NCBI RefSeq assembly: GCF_001757355.1
Contig: NZ_MINO01000014.1
Coordinates: 30,587-94,586 of the forward strand
Direction of reading: 5' to 3'
From: Sphingobium phenoxybenzoativorans
GTDB lineage: Bacteria > Pseudomonadota > Alphaproteobacteria > Sphingomonadales > Sphingomonadaceae
Length of the DNA stretch: 64,000 nucleotides
Every line of letters starts with the position of its first letter. The first letter of the stretch is position 1. The position numbers were made by a program, and so were the translations under genes. Of the stretch, positions 1 to 8,543 are shown piece by piece. The notes under the pieces are model-generated. The model ran no database searches and was not told where the DNA came from. It worked only from the letters and a program-made list of their open reading frames with translations.

Positions 1-1
1 T

Positions 2-736
2 TTCGGCGCGGACCTCGCCTATCATTTCCAGAAGGCGCAGCTTGCCGACCAGTTGATCGACATATGGGGCGCGGACCATGCTGGCACCGTGAAGCGCATC
101 CAGGCGGCGGTGGCTGCGCTGACGGAGGGCAAGACGCGCTTCGACGTGAAGCTGATCCAGATGGTCCGCCTGCTGCGGGACGGCGAGCCGGTGAAGATGT
201 CGAAGCGGGCGGGCAATTTCGTCACGCTGGCCGACGTCGTGCGGGAAGTCGGCAAGGATGTCGTTCGCTTCACCATGCTGACCCGCAAGGCCGACGCGCA
301 GATGGATTTCGACTTCGCCAAGGTGGTCGAGGCGTCGAAGGATAATCCGGTTTTCTACGTCCAATACGCCCATGCGCGCATCGCCTCGCTGCAGCGGCGG
401 GCGGAGGAGGCCGGGATTGTCCTGCCTGACCCCGATATGTCCCAACTTGGGACAGAGGAGCTGGAGCTGGTCAAGCGCGCAGCCCAGTTCCCACGGGTGG
501 TGGAGGGGGCCGCGCAGGCCCGCGAGCCACATAGAATTGCATTCTATCTCAATGATTTGGCAGCGGATTTTCACGCATGGTGGAATCTCGGCAATGACCG
601 GCCCGAACGCCGTGTGATCGTCACCGGCGATCCTGCCGCCACATCCGCGAGACTGTTCTTGAGCAGGGGAATCGGGCAGATTATCCGCAACGGGCTGGCG
701 CTGATGGGCGTGGCGGCGCTTACGGAGATGCAATGA
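2..736 (+). CDS. argS: Arginyl-tRNA synthetase, C-terminal part (5'-truncated by the window edge)
   Basis: Charges tRNA-Arg with arginine in the cytoplasm. The reading frame is open from the first bases of the window, so the gene begins upstream; 244 residues are visible. They contain the class I signature KMSKRAGNF (normally KMSKS), the preceding WGADHAGTVKR segment of the catalytic core, and an all-helical C-terminal anticodon-binding (DALR-type) region with the FYVQYAHARI motif. The stop overlaps the next start as ATGA, so the downstream SPOR gene is probably translationally coupled. An ATG at 53 is internal, not the true start. Confidence 0.96.
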   Translation, partial: FGADLAYHFQKAQLADQLIDIWGADHAGTVKRIQAAVAALTEGKTRFDVKLIQMVRLLRDGEPVKMSKRAGNFVTLADVVREVGKDVVRFTMLTRKADAQMDFDFAKVVEASKDNPVFYVQYAHARIASLQRRAEEAGIVLPDPDMSQLGTEELELVKRAAQFPRVVEGAAQAREPHRIAFYLNDLAADFHAWWNLGNDRPERRVIVTGDPAATSARLFLSRGIGQIIRNGLALMGVAALTEMQ

Positions 737-1464
737 TGGGTGACTATGTGCGGGACGGTCTCGATCTGGATGACGATGACCGCCTGCCGTGGCTTGAACC
801 CGCCGACGACGATGGCGCCGATGACGGCATTTCGACGCTAAAATTGCTGACCTTCATCATTGCCGGCCTCGCCTTTGTCGGGGCCGTGGTGTTCGGCATC
901 TGGTATGTGAAGAACAGGGAGGCGTCTTCCGGCGGCGAAGGCGCGCTGATCGCCGCGCCCAAGGGCGATTACAAGGTCGCCGCCAAGGAAGCCGACGCCA
1001 AGGCGTTCCAGGGAGAGGGCGACGCCAGCTTCCCGGTCAGCGAAGGCGAAGATCGCGGTAGCCGCATCGATCCGTCGCGTATTCCGGAAGTGCCCGTCAG
1101 CGGCGGCGCTGCGCCCGTGGACACGACAAAGCCGGGATCGAAGCCTGCGGCCAAGTTCAGCGCCCCGGTGGTCAACGCCACGAATGCGCAGGGGAAGCCC
1201 GCTACGCCCTCCGCCGCGACGCCATCGGGCGCGGCGATGATCCAGCTTGGCGCTTATGGCAGCGAAGCGGTGGCGAAGGATGCGTGGAGCCGGCTGTCCA
1301 AGCGGTTCGCCTATCTGGCCCCGCTGGGCACCTCGATCGAGAAGGCGACGGTGGGAAGCGGCACATTCTACCGTCTGCGCGCCAGCGCGCCGAGCGTCGC
1401 GGAGGCCAATACCCTGTGCGGCAAGCTGAAGGTGGCGGGCGAAAGCTGCATCGTCGTGCGCTGA
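733..1464 (+). CDS. SPOR-domain inner-membrane protein
   Basis: A 243-residue bitopic protein. It has an acidic cytoplasmic N-terminus (residues 1-35, rich in Asp), one membrane helix at about 36-58, a low-complexity Ala/Pro/Lys periplasmic linker and a C-terminal SPOR domain at about 170-243 that starts IQLGAYGSE. SPOR domains bind denuded glycan strands at division septa, so a role at the septal wall is inferred. It overlaps argS by 4 bp. A SPOR gene between argS and nagZ is a recurring alphaproteobacterial arrangement. The exact ligand and partners cannot be read from the sequence. Confidence 0.85.
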   Translation: MMGDYVRDGLDLDDDDRLPWLEPADDDGADDGISTLKLLTFIIAGLAFVGAVVFGIWYVKNREASSGGEGALIAAPKGDYKVAAKEADAKAFQGEGDASFPVSEGEDRGSRIDPSRIPEVPVSGGAAPVDTTKPGSKPAAKFSAPVVNATNAQGKPATPSAATPSGAAMIQLGAYGSEAVAKDAWSRLSKRFAYLAPLGTSIEKATVGSGTFYRLRASAPSVAEANTLCGKLKVAGESCIVVR

Positions 1465-1540
1465 TCGTGGCGTAGTCGATACCGAATGGACGATTGGGAT
1501 GGGGAGCGGTGGATACATCCATTGCCTCGCTTCCTCTGCT

Positions 1541-1629
1541 CGTCATTCTCGCGAAAGCGGGAACCCATCTCTCCCCATGCGCTTGCCGTGCCTAAGGCAT
1601 GGTGGGTCCCCGCTTTCGCGGGGATGACG
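1541..1629. repeat. 89-bp imperfect inverted repeat (family A, copy 1)
   Basis: The arms at 1541-1569 and 1601-1629 match at 25 of 29 positions when one is reverse-complemented. The outer ends read CGTCAT and ATGACG, and each arm carries its own small GCGAAAGC or GCTTTCGC hairpin. Related elements lie at 41814-41910 and 53660-53750. The structure resembles non-autonomous REP/MITE-like repeats common in sphingomonad intergenic regions. It may also act as a bidirectional terminator. Confidence 0.8.
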
Positions 1630-1679
1630 GATTAATGGATGACGGGAATTGGCGCTTCGGTCATCTACACCCCCGCATT

Positions 1680-1876
1680 CCTGTCCTACACCCGCCATGT
1701 CATGCTCTATTCCCGCGCATGAAATGGCCTTCTCGATCCACTGACCAGTGTGGCCCAGCCGCGACCCGCATGAGACTCATCTGCGACCTGGATGAGACCA
1801 ACATGCGACTTTTGTGCGACCTACATGCGACGTTCCGGCCAAAACCGCTCACAACCCGCAACTTCCGCAACTTCGG
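1680..1876 (+). repeat. Dispersed intergenic element (family B, copy 1) with a 59-bp conserved core
   Basis: The core at 1818-1876 is 57/59 identical to the reverse complement of 40606-40664. The far end (CCTGTCCTACAC at 1680-1691) is also shared with the other copy (40780-40791), while the middle has diverged. The element contains several ATGCGAC/TGCGACCT units and a direct repeat of the AACTTCCGC type. It fills most of the gap before nagZ. I see no convincing coding capacity; the function is unknown. Confidence 0.75.
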
Positions 1877-1959
1877 TGGGACAGCTTTTGCTGGGATGAT
1901 GCCGGGAATCGCGATAACAGGGGGCTATTGCAGATGACATCAGCCAGGCGACCCCATCC

Positions 1960-2967
1960 ATGAAACCCGTCATTTTCGGCCTTGCGGGCGAAACCCTGAC
2001 AAGCGACGAGCGCGCTTTCTTCCGGGAGGCGGAGCCTGCGGGCTATATCCTGTTCCGCCGCAACGTCGCGGACAAGGCGCAGTTGCGGGCGCTGACCGAT
2101 GACCTGCGGGCGCTGCACGGCCGGGACGATTTGCTGATCATGATCGATCAGGAAGGCGGCCGGGTGGCGCGGATGCCGCCGCCGGTCTGGCCGGCCTTTC
2201 CTCCGGGGGCGGTGTTCGACGCGCTCTATGATGTCGCCCCCGCCAGCGCCATTGTGGCCGCCCGGACCAATGCGCAGGCGATCGCCGTCACCCTGCGTGA
2301 ATGCGGCATCAATGTGGATGCCTTGCCCCTGCTGGACGTGCGTCAGCCGGGCTCAAGCGACATTATGGGCGACCGGACCCTGGGCGCGGAGCCGCTGCGC
2401 GTGGCGGCGCTGGGCCGGGCGGTGCTGGACGGGCTTAAGCAGGGCGGCGTGGTCGGCATCGTCAAGCATATGCCGGGGCATGGCCGGGCGATGGTCGACA
2501 GCCATCATGAACTGCCGCGTGTCGATGCCAGCGAGGCGGAGCTGGAAACCGATATCGCGCCGTTCAGGGCGCTTAACCGGGCGCCGATGGGGATGACCGC
2601 GCATATCGTCTACACCGCATGGGACGCCGAGCGCCCGGCGAGCCTGTCGCCGGTGGTGATCGCGAACATCATCCGCGGCCGTATCGGCTTTGACGGCCTG
2701 CTGATGTCCGACGATCTCGATATGAAGGCGCTGAAAGGCGACATCCCGTCGCTGGCGGCTGGCGTGGTCGCCGCGGGATGCGACATCGCGCTCAATTGCT
2801 GGGGCCGGATGGAGGAGATGGTGGGCATCGCCGACGCCCTGCCGGACATCACGGCCGAGGCCCGGCGGCGCCTTGACCGGGCGATGGCTACGGTTGGCGA
2901 TGGCGGGGAGGCGGAACCTCTGGGCGATCTGCTGGCCCGGCGCGACGAATTGCTGGCCTTGGCGTGA
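1960..2967 (+). CDS. nagZ: Beta-N-acetylhexosaminidase, GH3 family
   Basis: A cytoplasmic glycosidase that removes GlcNAc from the anhydro-muropeptides returned to the cell during peptidoglycan recycling. The 335 residues match the usual NagZ length. The diagnostic KHMPGHG motif is at about 169-175, followed by D180/H182 of the mobile catalytic loop, and the nucleophile region MSDDLDM is at about 249-255. It sits ahead of scpA with a 20-bp gap. No strong ribosome binding site is visible before the chosen ATG; the nearest purine run is weak. The upstream 495-bp gap is occupied by two repeat elements rather than a gene. Confidence 0.95.
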   Translation: MKPVIFGLAGETLTSDERAFFREAEPAGYILFRRNVADKAQLRALTDDLRALHGRDDLLIMIDQEGGRVARMPPPVWPAFPPGAVFDALYDVAPASAIVAARTNAQAIAVTLRECGINVDALPLLDVRQPGSSDIMGDRTLGAEPLRVAALGRAVLDGLKQGGVVGIVKHMPGHGRAMVDSHHELPRVDASEAELETDIAPFRALNRAPMGMTAHIVYTAWDAERPASLSPVVIANIIRGRIGFDGLLMSDDLDMKALKGDIPSLAAGVVAAGCDIALNCWGRMEEMVGIADALPDITAEARRRLDRAMATVGDGGEAEPLGDLLARRDELLALA

Positions 2968-2987
2968 AGGTTCAGGGGCGCTGAGCC

Positions 2988-3752
2988 ATGGAGGAGGATC
3001 TCTTCTTCTCTCCGCCCTCGGTTGGCCCGGAAACCCTGACGCTGACATTTGATGCGTGGGAAGGGCCGCTGGACCTGCTGCTCGCCCTGGCCCGTACGCA
3101 GAAGGTTGATCTGCGGGAGATATCGATCCTTGAGCTGGTCGAACAATATCTGGCCTTCATTGAGGATGCGCAGGACCTGAAGCTGGAGCTGGCCGCCGAC
3201 TATCTGGTGATGGCGGCATGGCTCGCTTATCTCAAATCCGGCCTGTTGCTGCCGCGAGACGAGCAGCAGGACCCGTCGCCGGAGGAATTGGCGCTGCGTT
3301 TGCAGTTGCGGCTGCAGCGCCTCAGCGCGATGCGCGACGCGGGCGCGCGGCTGATGGCGCGGGACCGCATCGGCCGCGATGTGTTCGTCCGGCCCGCGCC
3401 GGAGGGGCTGCGCACCGTCCGCAGCATCCAGTGGAGGGCGTCCCTGTTCGATCTGATCCAGGCCTATGGGCAGGTCCGCGCCCGGACCCAGCCGATGGTG
3501 CATGTCGTGTCGCGCCGCCCGGTGATGACGCTGGACGCGGCGATTGAGCGCGTGGGCATGCTGGTCGGCGGCCGGATAGACTGGACGGTGCTGGAGGCGT
3601 TTCTGCCGGAGCAGGCGAGCGGGGAGATGCGGCGGTCTGCGCTTGCCAGCAGCTTCGTCGCGGCGCTGGAACTGGCGCGGCAGGGGAAGGTCGATATCCG
3701 GCAGGACGAGATTTTCTCCCCCATCTATTTGCGTGCGGCGGGCAATGCATGA
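2988..3752 (+). CDS. scpA: Segregation and condensation protein A
   Basis: The kleisin subunit that bridges the SMC heads in the chromosome condensin complex. The N-terminal signature FDAWEGPLDLLLALARTQ (about 22-39) and the region ADYLVMAAWLAYLKS (about 69-83) are typical of ScpA; the C-terminal winged-helix part follows. 254 residues is normal. Its stop overlaps the scpB start by 4 bp (ATGA), consistent with ScpA and ScpB being made in a fixed ratio. The ATG follows a short purine-rich stretch (GAGCC). Confidence 0.94.
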   Translation: MEEDLFFSPPSVGPETLTLTFDAWEGPLDLLLALARTQKVDLREISILELVEQYLAFIEDAQDLKLELAADYLVMAAWLAYLKSGLLLPRDEQQDPSPEELALRLQLRLQRLSAMRDAGARLMARDRIGRDVFVRPAPEGLRTVRSIQWRASLFDLIQAYGQVRARTQPMVHVVSRRPVMTLDAAIERVGMLVGGRIDWTVLEAFLPEQASGEMRRSALASSFVAALELARQGKVDIRQDEIFSPIYLRAAGNA

Positions 3753-4402
3753 GCGATGAGATGGAAGAACCGGGCGCCGGTGACGAACCGGATATGGTGA
3801 ACGGAATGGCGGCGAACCGGGAGCCGGACGATTTCCGGCGCGCTGTGGAGGCTGCGCTGTTCGCATCTGACCAGCCGCTCACCCTTGCGGAGTTGCGTCA
3901 GCATGTCGGCAATGGCGATATCGGCGGGGCGCTCGCGGCGCTCGCCGATGATTATGCCGGGCGCGGCGTCAATCTGGTGGAGCGGGGAGGGCGGTGGCAT
4001 TTCCAGACCGCGCCGGACCTGGCCCATATCCTGCGCCGGGAGCGGGACGAACCGCGCAAGCTGTCCCGCGCGGGCATGGAGACTCTGGCGATCATCGCCT
4101 ATCATGAGCCGGTCAGCCGCGCGGAAATAGAGGCGATCCGGGGCGTGCAAGTCGCCAAGGGGACGATCGACGTGCTGATGGAAGCGGGCTGGATTCGTCC
4201 GGCGGGACGGCGCGAAGTTCCGGGACGTCCGCTAATTTATGCGACCACACCCGACTTTCTGTCACATTTCGGTCTTACCAGCCGCCGCGACCTGCCGGGA
4301 ATCGACGATCTGAAGGCGGCGGGGCTGCTTGACCCCGTCGATATGGCGATGGCGGGCCTGGACGGGCAATCCGTTCTGGAAAATGACCCCGATGGCGACT
4401 AG
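3749..4402 (+). CDS. scpB: Segregation and condensation protein B
   Basis: The winged-helix partner of ScpA in the SMC-ScpAB complex. The 217 residues show the characteristic core with RAGMETLAIIAYHEPVSRAE and IRGVQVAKGTIDVLMEAGWI, followed by the GRPLIYATTPDFLSHFGL motif. An acidic N-terminal extension of about 25 residues precedes the first helix-turn-helix. It overlaps scpA by 4 bp and lies 28 bp before tatA, the usual alphaproteobacterial order. Confidence 0.94.
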   Translation: MSDEMEEPGAGDEPDMVNGMAANREPDDFRRAVEAALFASDQPLTLAELRQHVGNGDIGGALAALADDYAGRGVNLVERGGRWHFQTAPDLAHILRRERDEPRKLSRAGMETLAIIAYHEPVSRAEIEAIRGVQVAKGTIDVLMEAGWIRPAGRREVPGRPLIYATTPDFLSHFGLTSRRDLPGIDDLKAAGLLDPVDMAMAGLDGQSVLENDPDGD

Positions 4403-4430
4403 ATAGAGCCTTCGGATTGGGAGAATATCA

Positions 4431-4679
4431 ATGGGTTCCTTTTCAATGATGCACTGGGTCCTCGTGATCCTCGTGGTCGTCCTGCTGTTTGGCGGCGGGC
4501 GGATCTCGGGTCTCATGGGTGACGTTGCCAAGGGCATCAAGAGTTTCAAGAAGGGCATGGAGGACGACGAGGACGACCTGCCCAAGGCGCGGCCCGCAGC
4601 CCCCGCCGCCAAGATCGAGTCTCAGCGCGCGCCGGAGCAGAGCGCTGCGGGCGTGACCGAAGACAGCAAGCAGGTCTGA
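4431..4679 (+). CDS. tatA: Sec-independent protein translocase TatA
   Basis: Forms the oligomeric pore-like component of twin-arginine translocation, which exports folded proteins. The 82-residue product has one N-terminal membrane helix (about 6-22), the [20 protein letters not shown] hinge and amphipathic helix, and an acidic tail (EDDEDD) followed by a variable Ala/Pro/Lys region. A GGGAGA ribosome binding site precedes the ATG by about 6 bases. It is followed by tatB and tatC in the standard tatABC operon. Confidence 0.96.
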   Translation: MGSFSMMHWVLVILVVVLLFGGGRISGLMGDVAKGIKSFKKGMEDDEDDLPKARPAAPAAKIESQRAPEQSAAGVTEDSKQV

Positions 4680-4704
4680 TCCAAAAACCGGCAGAGCCAG
4701 TTGC

Positions 4705-5079
4705 ATGTTCGACATCGGATCGTCCGAATTTCTGCTGATCGTCATTGTGGCCGTGATCGTGATCGGCCCCAAGGACCTGCCGCGCGCGCTCTATAAGGTG
4801 GGGCAGGTCGTCGGCAAGGCGCGCGGCATGGCCCGCCATTTCCGCACCGGCATCGACGCTATGGTCCGCGAGGTGGAGCTGGAGGAGCTGGAAAAGAAAT
4901 GGGCGGCCCAGAACCAGCGCATATTGGACGAGCATCCGGCTGAAGCGGAAGCGGAACCGGCGTCGCTTCCTGCACCCGCCGCAGGGTCTGCCGCAGTCGC
5001 TGAGCCGGCCAGCGCCGTGCCGGGCTTTGGCGGGGAGGCGGAGGCCGATGCCGCGCCAAAGGGCGGCGCGCAGGCATGA
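4705..5079 (+). CDS. tatB: Sec-independent protein translocase TatB
   Basis: Works with TatC as the twin-arginine signal receptor. The N-terminus [20 protein letters not shown] is the usual TatB membrane helix, followed by [14 protein letters not shown] and a long amphipathic, partly coiled helix ([13 protein letters not shown]). The C-terminus is a low-complexity Ala/Glu/Pro tail. At 124 residues it is slightly shorter than enterobacterial TatB. The stop overlaps the tatC start as ATGA. Confidence 0.95.
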   Translation: MFDIGSSEFLLIVIVAVIVIGPKDLPRALYKVGQVVGKARGMARHFRTGIDAMVREVELEELEKKWAAQNQRILDEHPAEAEAEPASLPAPAAGSAAVAEPASAVPGFGGEAEADAAPKGGAQA

Positions 5080-5858
5080 GCGAGATCGACGACAGCAAGG
5101 CGCCGCTCCTCGACCATCTGATCGAACTGCGCGGCCGTCTGCTCAAATGCGTTTATGGTCTCGCGGTCTGTTTCGCGATCTGTTTCTATTTTTCGGACCA
5201 GCTTTTCGCCATTCTCGTGCATCCGCTGAAGGAGGCGTTTGGCGACGCCGGAGGGCGGCTGGTCTACACCAAGCTTTATGAAGCCTTTTTCGTGCAGCTC
5301 AAGGTCGCCATTTTCGGGGCCTTCTGCCTGTCCTTCCCGATTATCGCGAACCAGCTCTGGGCCTTCGTCGCGCCGGGACTATACGCCAAGGAAAAGCGGG
5401 CGCTGCTGCCCTTCATATTCGCCACGCCCATCCTGTTCGCCATGGGCGCGTCGCTGGCCTATTTCGTGGTGATGCCGACGGCATTCCATTTTTTCTTGGG
5501 ATTCCAGGGAGACAGTGGTGGTTTGAAGGTTGAGGCGCTGCCAAGCACTGACGCTTATCTGACCCTGGTGATGCAGTTCATCCTGGCGTTCGGCATCAGC
5601 TTCCTGATGCCCGTGCTGCTGATGCTGCTCAATCGCGCCGGGATCGTCAGCCGGGCGCAGCTTATCGGGCTTCGGCGTTACATGATCGTCGCCGCGTTCA
5701 TCGTGGCGGCCGTATTGACCCCGCCCGACGTCGTGTCGCAGCTCATGCTCGCGATACCGCTGATCCTGCTGTACGAGATCACGATCATCGCAATCTGGTT
5801 CACCGACCGGCGCGCGGCCAAGGCCGACGCCACGGAAAAGCGGGCGGAAGCGGCCTGA
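5076..5858 (+). CDS. tatC: Sec-independent protein translocase TatC
   Basis: The polytopic receptor core of the Tat translocon. 260 residues with six predicted membrane helices. The N-terminal motif [16 protein letters not shown] and the periplasmic-loop motif [17 protein letters not shown] are family hallmarks. It ends with a short charged cytoplasmic tail (about [16 protein letters not shown]). It overlaps tatB by 4 bp. A G+C-rich hairpin follows directly and probably ends the operon. Confidence 0.97.
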   Translation: MSEIDDSKAPLLDHLIELRGRLLKCVYGLAVCFAICFYFSDQLFAILVHPLKEAFGDAGGRLVYTKLYEAFFVQLKVAIFGAFCLSFPIIANQLWAFVAPGLYAKEKRALLPFIFATPILFAMGASLAYFVVMPTAFHFFLGFQGDSGGLKVEALPSTDAYLTLVMQFILAFGISFLMPVLLMLLNRAGIVSRAQLIGLRRYMIVAAFIVAAVLTPPDVVSQLMLAIPLILLYEITIIAIWFTDRRAAKADATEKRAEAA

Positions 5859-5863
5859 ACGGA

Positions 5864-5893
5864 AACGGCCCGCTCCACTGGGGAACGGGCCGC
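5864..5893. terminator. Candidate bidirectional terminator between tatC and the entericidin gene
   Basis: Inverted arms CGGCCCG and CGGGCCG (within 5864-5893) flank a loop of about 13 bases and lie between two convergent genes. There is no clean T-run, so this is a structural inference. Confidence 0.45.
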
Positions 5894-5909
5894 ATTCCTG
5901 GGGAAAGCT

Positions 5910-6038
5910 CTAGTCCGCTGCGTTTTCCACGGCCTTGCCGGCGCTCTGAACATCCTTGCCCGCACCTTCGACCGTATTGCAGGCGCTGAGAACCAGGGCG
6001 CTGGAAAGCAGAAGTGCTGCGACAATTTTCTTTGACAT
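5910..6038 (-). CDS. Entericidin-like small lipoprotein
   Basis: A 42-residue protein encoded opposite tatC. It has a lysine-containing, hydrophobic signal peptide ending in the lipobox LSAC (lipidated Cys at residue 20), then NTVEGAGKDVQSAGKAVENA, the repeating short-helix pattern of the entericidin EcnA/EcnB family. A good AGGAG ribosome binding site lies about 8 bases before the ATG on the minus strand. Entericidins are small envelope lipoproteins proposed to act as an antidote/toxin pair; only one member is present here, so a toxin-antitoxin role is not supported. The gene is converging with tatC. Confidence 0.85.
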   Translation of the reverse strand: MSKKIVAALLLSSALVLSACNTVEGAGKDVQSAGKAVENAAD

Positions 6039-6191
6039 GTTGGACTCCTCTTGAAAGGTTCGCCCGCCGCGCCCCTGACGGACGAGCGACGTGATAAATA
6101 ACCCGGAGCTTTGGAAAGCGTTCCGGTCGCGAAACCTTCATTGTGGAAATGCCGGGGAGGCCAAACAGTTTGCGCCAGATGCAATTTGAGC

Positions 6192-6227
6192 CCGGAACGC
6201 TGTCGGGGGGGGAGAAGCGTTCCGGGC
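6192..6227. repeat. 10-bp-arm inverted repeat in the entericidin-sleB gap
   Basis: Arms CCCGGAACGC and GCGTTCCGGG enclose a loop with a G8 run. It could be a terminator or a protein-binding palindrome. It belongs to a 356-bp stretch (6039-6394) that I see no gene in; the rest of the stretch is an A+T-rich palindromic tract. Confidence 0.55.
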
Positions 6228-6314
6228 CCATGAGTGGATAGCAAGAGCGGGGGGCAAAAGATTTACTATCCGAATGCTATAACCCAGAAGGCCGATAGAG
6301 GTTCCCGCTGTTCC

Positions 6315-6393
6315 AAAAAAACTTTAAGTTTTTTTCTGTTTAAAAACAGATATTTAAATAGTTAATCACCAGCTAACTTTAACTTTTTTAGCT
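6315..6393 (-). terminator. A+T-rich triple palindrome, probable terminator region of the sleB-type gene
   Basis: Three consecutive inverted repeats lie just past the stop of the minus-strand hydrolase: AGCTAA/TTAGCT (6371-6393), CTGTTT/AAACAG (6336-6349) and AAAAAAAC/GTTTTTTT (6315-6335). Read on the minus strand, the last two end in T-runs as in intrinsic terminators. The tract is strikingly A+T-rich in a G+C-rich genome. Confidence 0.55.
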
Positions 6394-6394
6394 T

Positions 6395-7327
6395 TCAAGG
6401 AACGAGCGGACGGCCGCTGGACCGATATTCGGGGCGAATATTGCTGTTCCAGATATCCGGCGGCGGCTGGACAGCGCTTTGTTCCGGGGCAGGCGCAGGA
6501 TCGACCGGCGGCGTTATCGCGAGCGCTGGGGCGGAAAGCAGCACCGCACGCGGGGCGGGGCCGGACTGAAATTCGAAACGGGCGTAACGGTCGCTGAAGG
6601 CGGCGGGCTGGCCAGTCGTCCCTTTCCACCGGTAGAAGATATGCGCGCCGATCACCGCCACAGGCTGCAGGTCGGCCGACCAGGGAGGGCTGACAGCCAG
6701 CGTGTGATAATAGGTGGCAAGGCCGACGGGCGCAAACGCCTTGCCCGCCAACGCTTCCACAGCGATCCTCCTGGCCCGGCCCCAAGCCGTGGCGTTGGGC
6801 GTGCGGGCCATTGCGCCGTCGCAACTGAAGCTGAACTGGCATTTGAGGTCGCTGCGTTCCGAGCCTTGGTAGACGACGGCGCACACGCTGTTCGGCCATG
6901 CGGGATGACGAACCCGGTTGAGCACCACCTGCGCCACGGCGCGCTGGCCATCCTCAGTTTCATTCCCCGCCTCATAATAGATTGCAGCGGCAAGGCAGTT
7001 GGCGGCGCGGTACCGGTCCACCGGCGTCATCCCGCGAAAGGTGACGGAGGGCGCGGTGGGACCGTCATCGAGCCTGTAGATATATGGATTGCTCTGCCCG
7101 ATCGTCAGGTTCCGGATAGGCGTGAACGCTCCTTCCGCCAGGAAATAGGCCGATCCCGGAAAATTGTCGGCCGCCGCGCCAGCCAGGATGATGGGCGGTT
7201 TGGCTTCTGGCTTGTCCAGTGGCTGCGTCCAGCCGGAAGGCAAAAGCCGGGGGAGCAGGACAATGGCGACGGCGAACAGCAGCGCGCGCAGCAGCGTTGC
7301 AAGCTTCCCCGTTTCTGTTCTGGCCAT
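6395..7327 (-). CDS. SleB-type cell wall hydrolase, membrane-anchored
   Basis: A predicted periplasmic peptidoglycan hydrolase of the Hydrolase_2/SleB family (lytic transglycosylase or amidase type). 310 residues: an N-terminal membrane helix at about 13-28, then the domain at about 105-225 with AAIYYEAGNETEDGQRAVAQ (E119 being the likely catalytic acid), VVLNRVRHPAWPNSVC and QFSFSCDG, and a YYHT motif nearer its end. The C-terminal 80 residues are Pro/Ala-rich. It is divergent from the cysteine synthase. Outside spore formers such proteins remodel vegetative or septal wall; the specific role here is inferred from the neighbouring wall genes. Confidence 0.85.
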   Translation of the reverse strand: MARTETGKLATLLRALLFAVAIVLLPRLLPSGWTQPLDKPEAKPPIILAGAAADNFPGSAYFLAEGAFTPIRNLTIGQSNPYIYRLDDGPTAPSVTFRGMTPVDRYRAANCLAAAIYYEAGNETEDGQRAVAQVVLNRVRHPAWPNSVCAVVYQGSERSDLKCQFSFSCDGAMARTPNATAWGRARRIAVEALAGKAFAPVGLATYYHTLAVSPPWSADLQPVAVIGAHIFYRWKGTTGQPAAFSDRYARFEFQSGPAPRAVLLSAPALAITPPVDPAPAPEQSAVQPPPDIWNSNIRPEYRSSGRPLVP

Positions 7328-7507
7328 GCCCGTGCCGCTCCCGTTGCCGGCCCATAGCGTAGAGGCCCTTTATATTCTCCTTCGATTTCGGCGCTGTACC
7401 CGGATGGGACGGCGGGAAAATTGGCGGTCCGGCGCGCAATACGCTCTTTCAGGGATAGTGAAATCGCTTGCTTGGCAAAGGCGTGCGCACTCCGCTATCG
7501 AAGCGGC

Positions 7508-8503
7508 ATGCTTCTACAACAGGATACGCTCGCACTGATCGGCAACACCCCTATGGTGCGGCTGAAAGGGCCATCAGAGGCCACAGGTTGCGACATTTTC
7601 GCTAAATGCGAGTTCGCCAATCCCGGCGCATCGGTAAAGGACCGCGCCGCGCTTTTCATCGTCAATGATGCGGAGGAAAAGGGGCTGCTCAAGCCCGGCG
7701 GGATCATCGTTGAGGGGACGGCGGGCAATACCGGCATCGGTCTGGCCCTGGTCGCCAACGCCAAGGGCTATCGCGCAGTCATCGTCATGCCGGAAACGCA
7801 GAGCCGGGAGAAGATGGACACGTTGCGCGCGCTGGGCGCGGAACTGGTGACGGTGCCTGCCGCGCCCTATTCGAACCCCGGTCATTTCGTCCATACATCC
7901 CGCCGGATCGCCGAGGAGACGGAAGGTGCGATCTGGGCTAACCAGTTTGACAATATCGCCAACCGCAAGGCGCACATCGTCGGCACGGCCGAGGAAATCT
8001 GGGCGCAGATGGACGGGCGGATCGATGGCTTCACCTGTTCCGCAGGCACTGGCGGCACAATCGCCGGGGTCGGCATGGGTTTGAAGGCGAAGGATGAGAA
8101 TATCACCATTGCCCTGACCGACCCGCATGGCGCGGCGCTGTACGCTTATTACGCGCATGGCGAACTCAAGTCGGAAGGCGAATCCGTGGCGGAGGGCATC
8201 GGCCAGGGCCGGATTACCGCCAATCTTGAAGGCGCGCCCATCGACACCCAGTTCCGCATTTCCGACGCCGAGGGGCTGGAATGGGTCCGCCGCCTGCTGT
8301 CGGAGGAGGGGCTTTGCCTGGGCCTGTCATCCGGCATAAATGTTGCTGGCGCGGTGGCGCTGGCGCGGCAAGTCGGGCCGGGCAAGCGCATTGTGACGAT
8401 CCTGTGCGATACGGGCTTCCGCTATCTGTCGACTCTCTACAATCGCGAATGGCTGAAATCCAAGGGGTTGACGGTGTTCCCCTGGCTGGCGCAGAATGGT
8501 TGA
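7508..8503 (+). CDS. cysK: Cysteine synthase (PLP-dependent O-acetylserine sulfhydrylase family)
   Basis: Makes L-cysteine from O-acetylserine and sulfide using pyridoxal phosphate. The typical start LIGNTPMVRLKG (about 10-21), the PLP lysine in ASVKDRA (K44), the phosphate-binding GTAGNTGIG loop and the GTGGTIAGVG motif are all present. I prefer the ATG at 7508 (331 residues), because an upstream in-frame start at 7421 would add 29 residues with no family similarity. The ribosome binding site is weak (CGAAGCGG). The family also includes cystathionine beta-synthase-like enzymes, so the substrate is inferred. Confidence 0.88.
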   Translation: MLLQQDTLALIGNTPMVRLKGPSEATGCDIFAKCEFANPGASVKDRAALFIVNDAEEKGLLKPGGIIVEGTAGNTGIGLALVANAKGYRAVIVMPETQSREKMDTLRALGAELVTVPAAPYSNPGHFVHTSRRIAEETEGAIWANQFDNIANRKAHIVGTAEEIWAQMDGRIDGFTCSAGTGGTIAGVGMGLKAKDENITIALTDPHGAALYAYYAHGELKSEGESVAEGIGQGRITANLEGAPIDTQFRISDAEGLEWVRRLLSEEGLCLGLSSGINVAGAVALARQVGPGKRIVTILCDTGFRYLSTLYNREWLKSKGLTVFPWLAQNG

Positions 8504-8543
8504 CCTCTAACGGGTCGTAGAGCGCAGAAAAAAGGGACCAGCT

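Noticed and set aside
5910..6038. Entericidin toxin-antitoxin pair
   Set aside because: Only one small lipoprotein is encoded; no second entericidin gene in the following A+T-rich gap.
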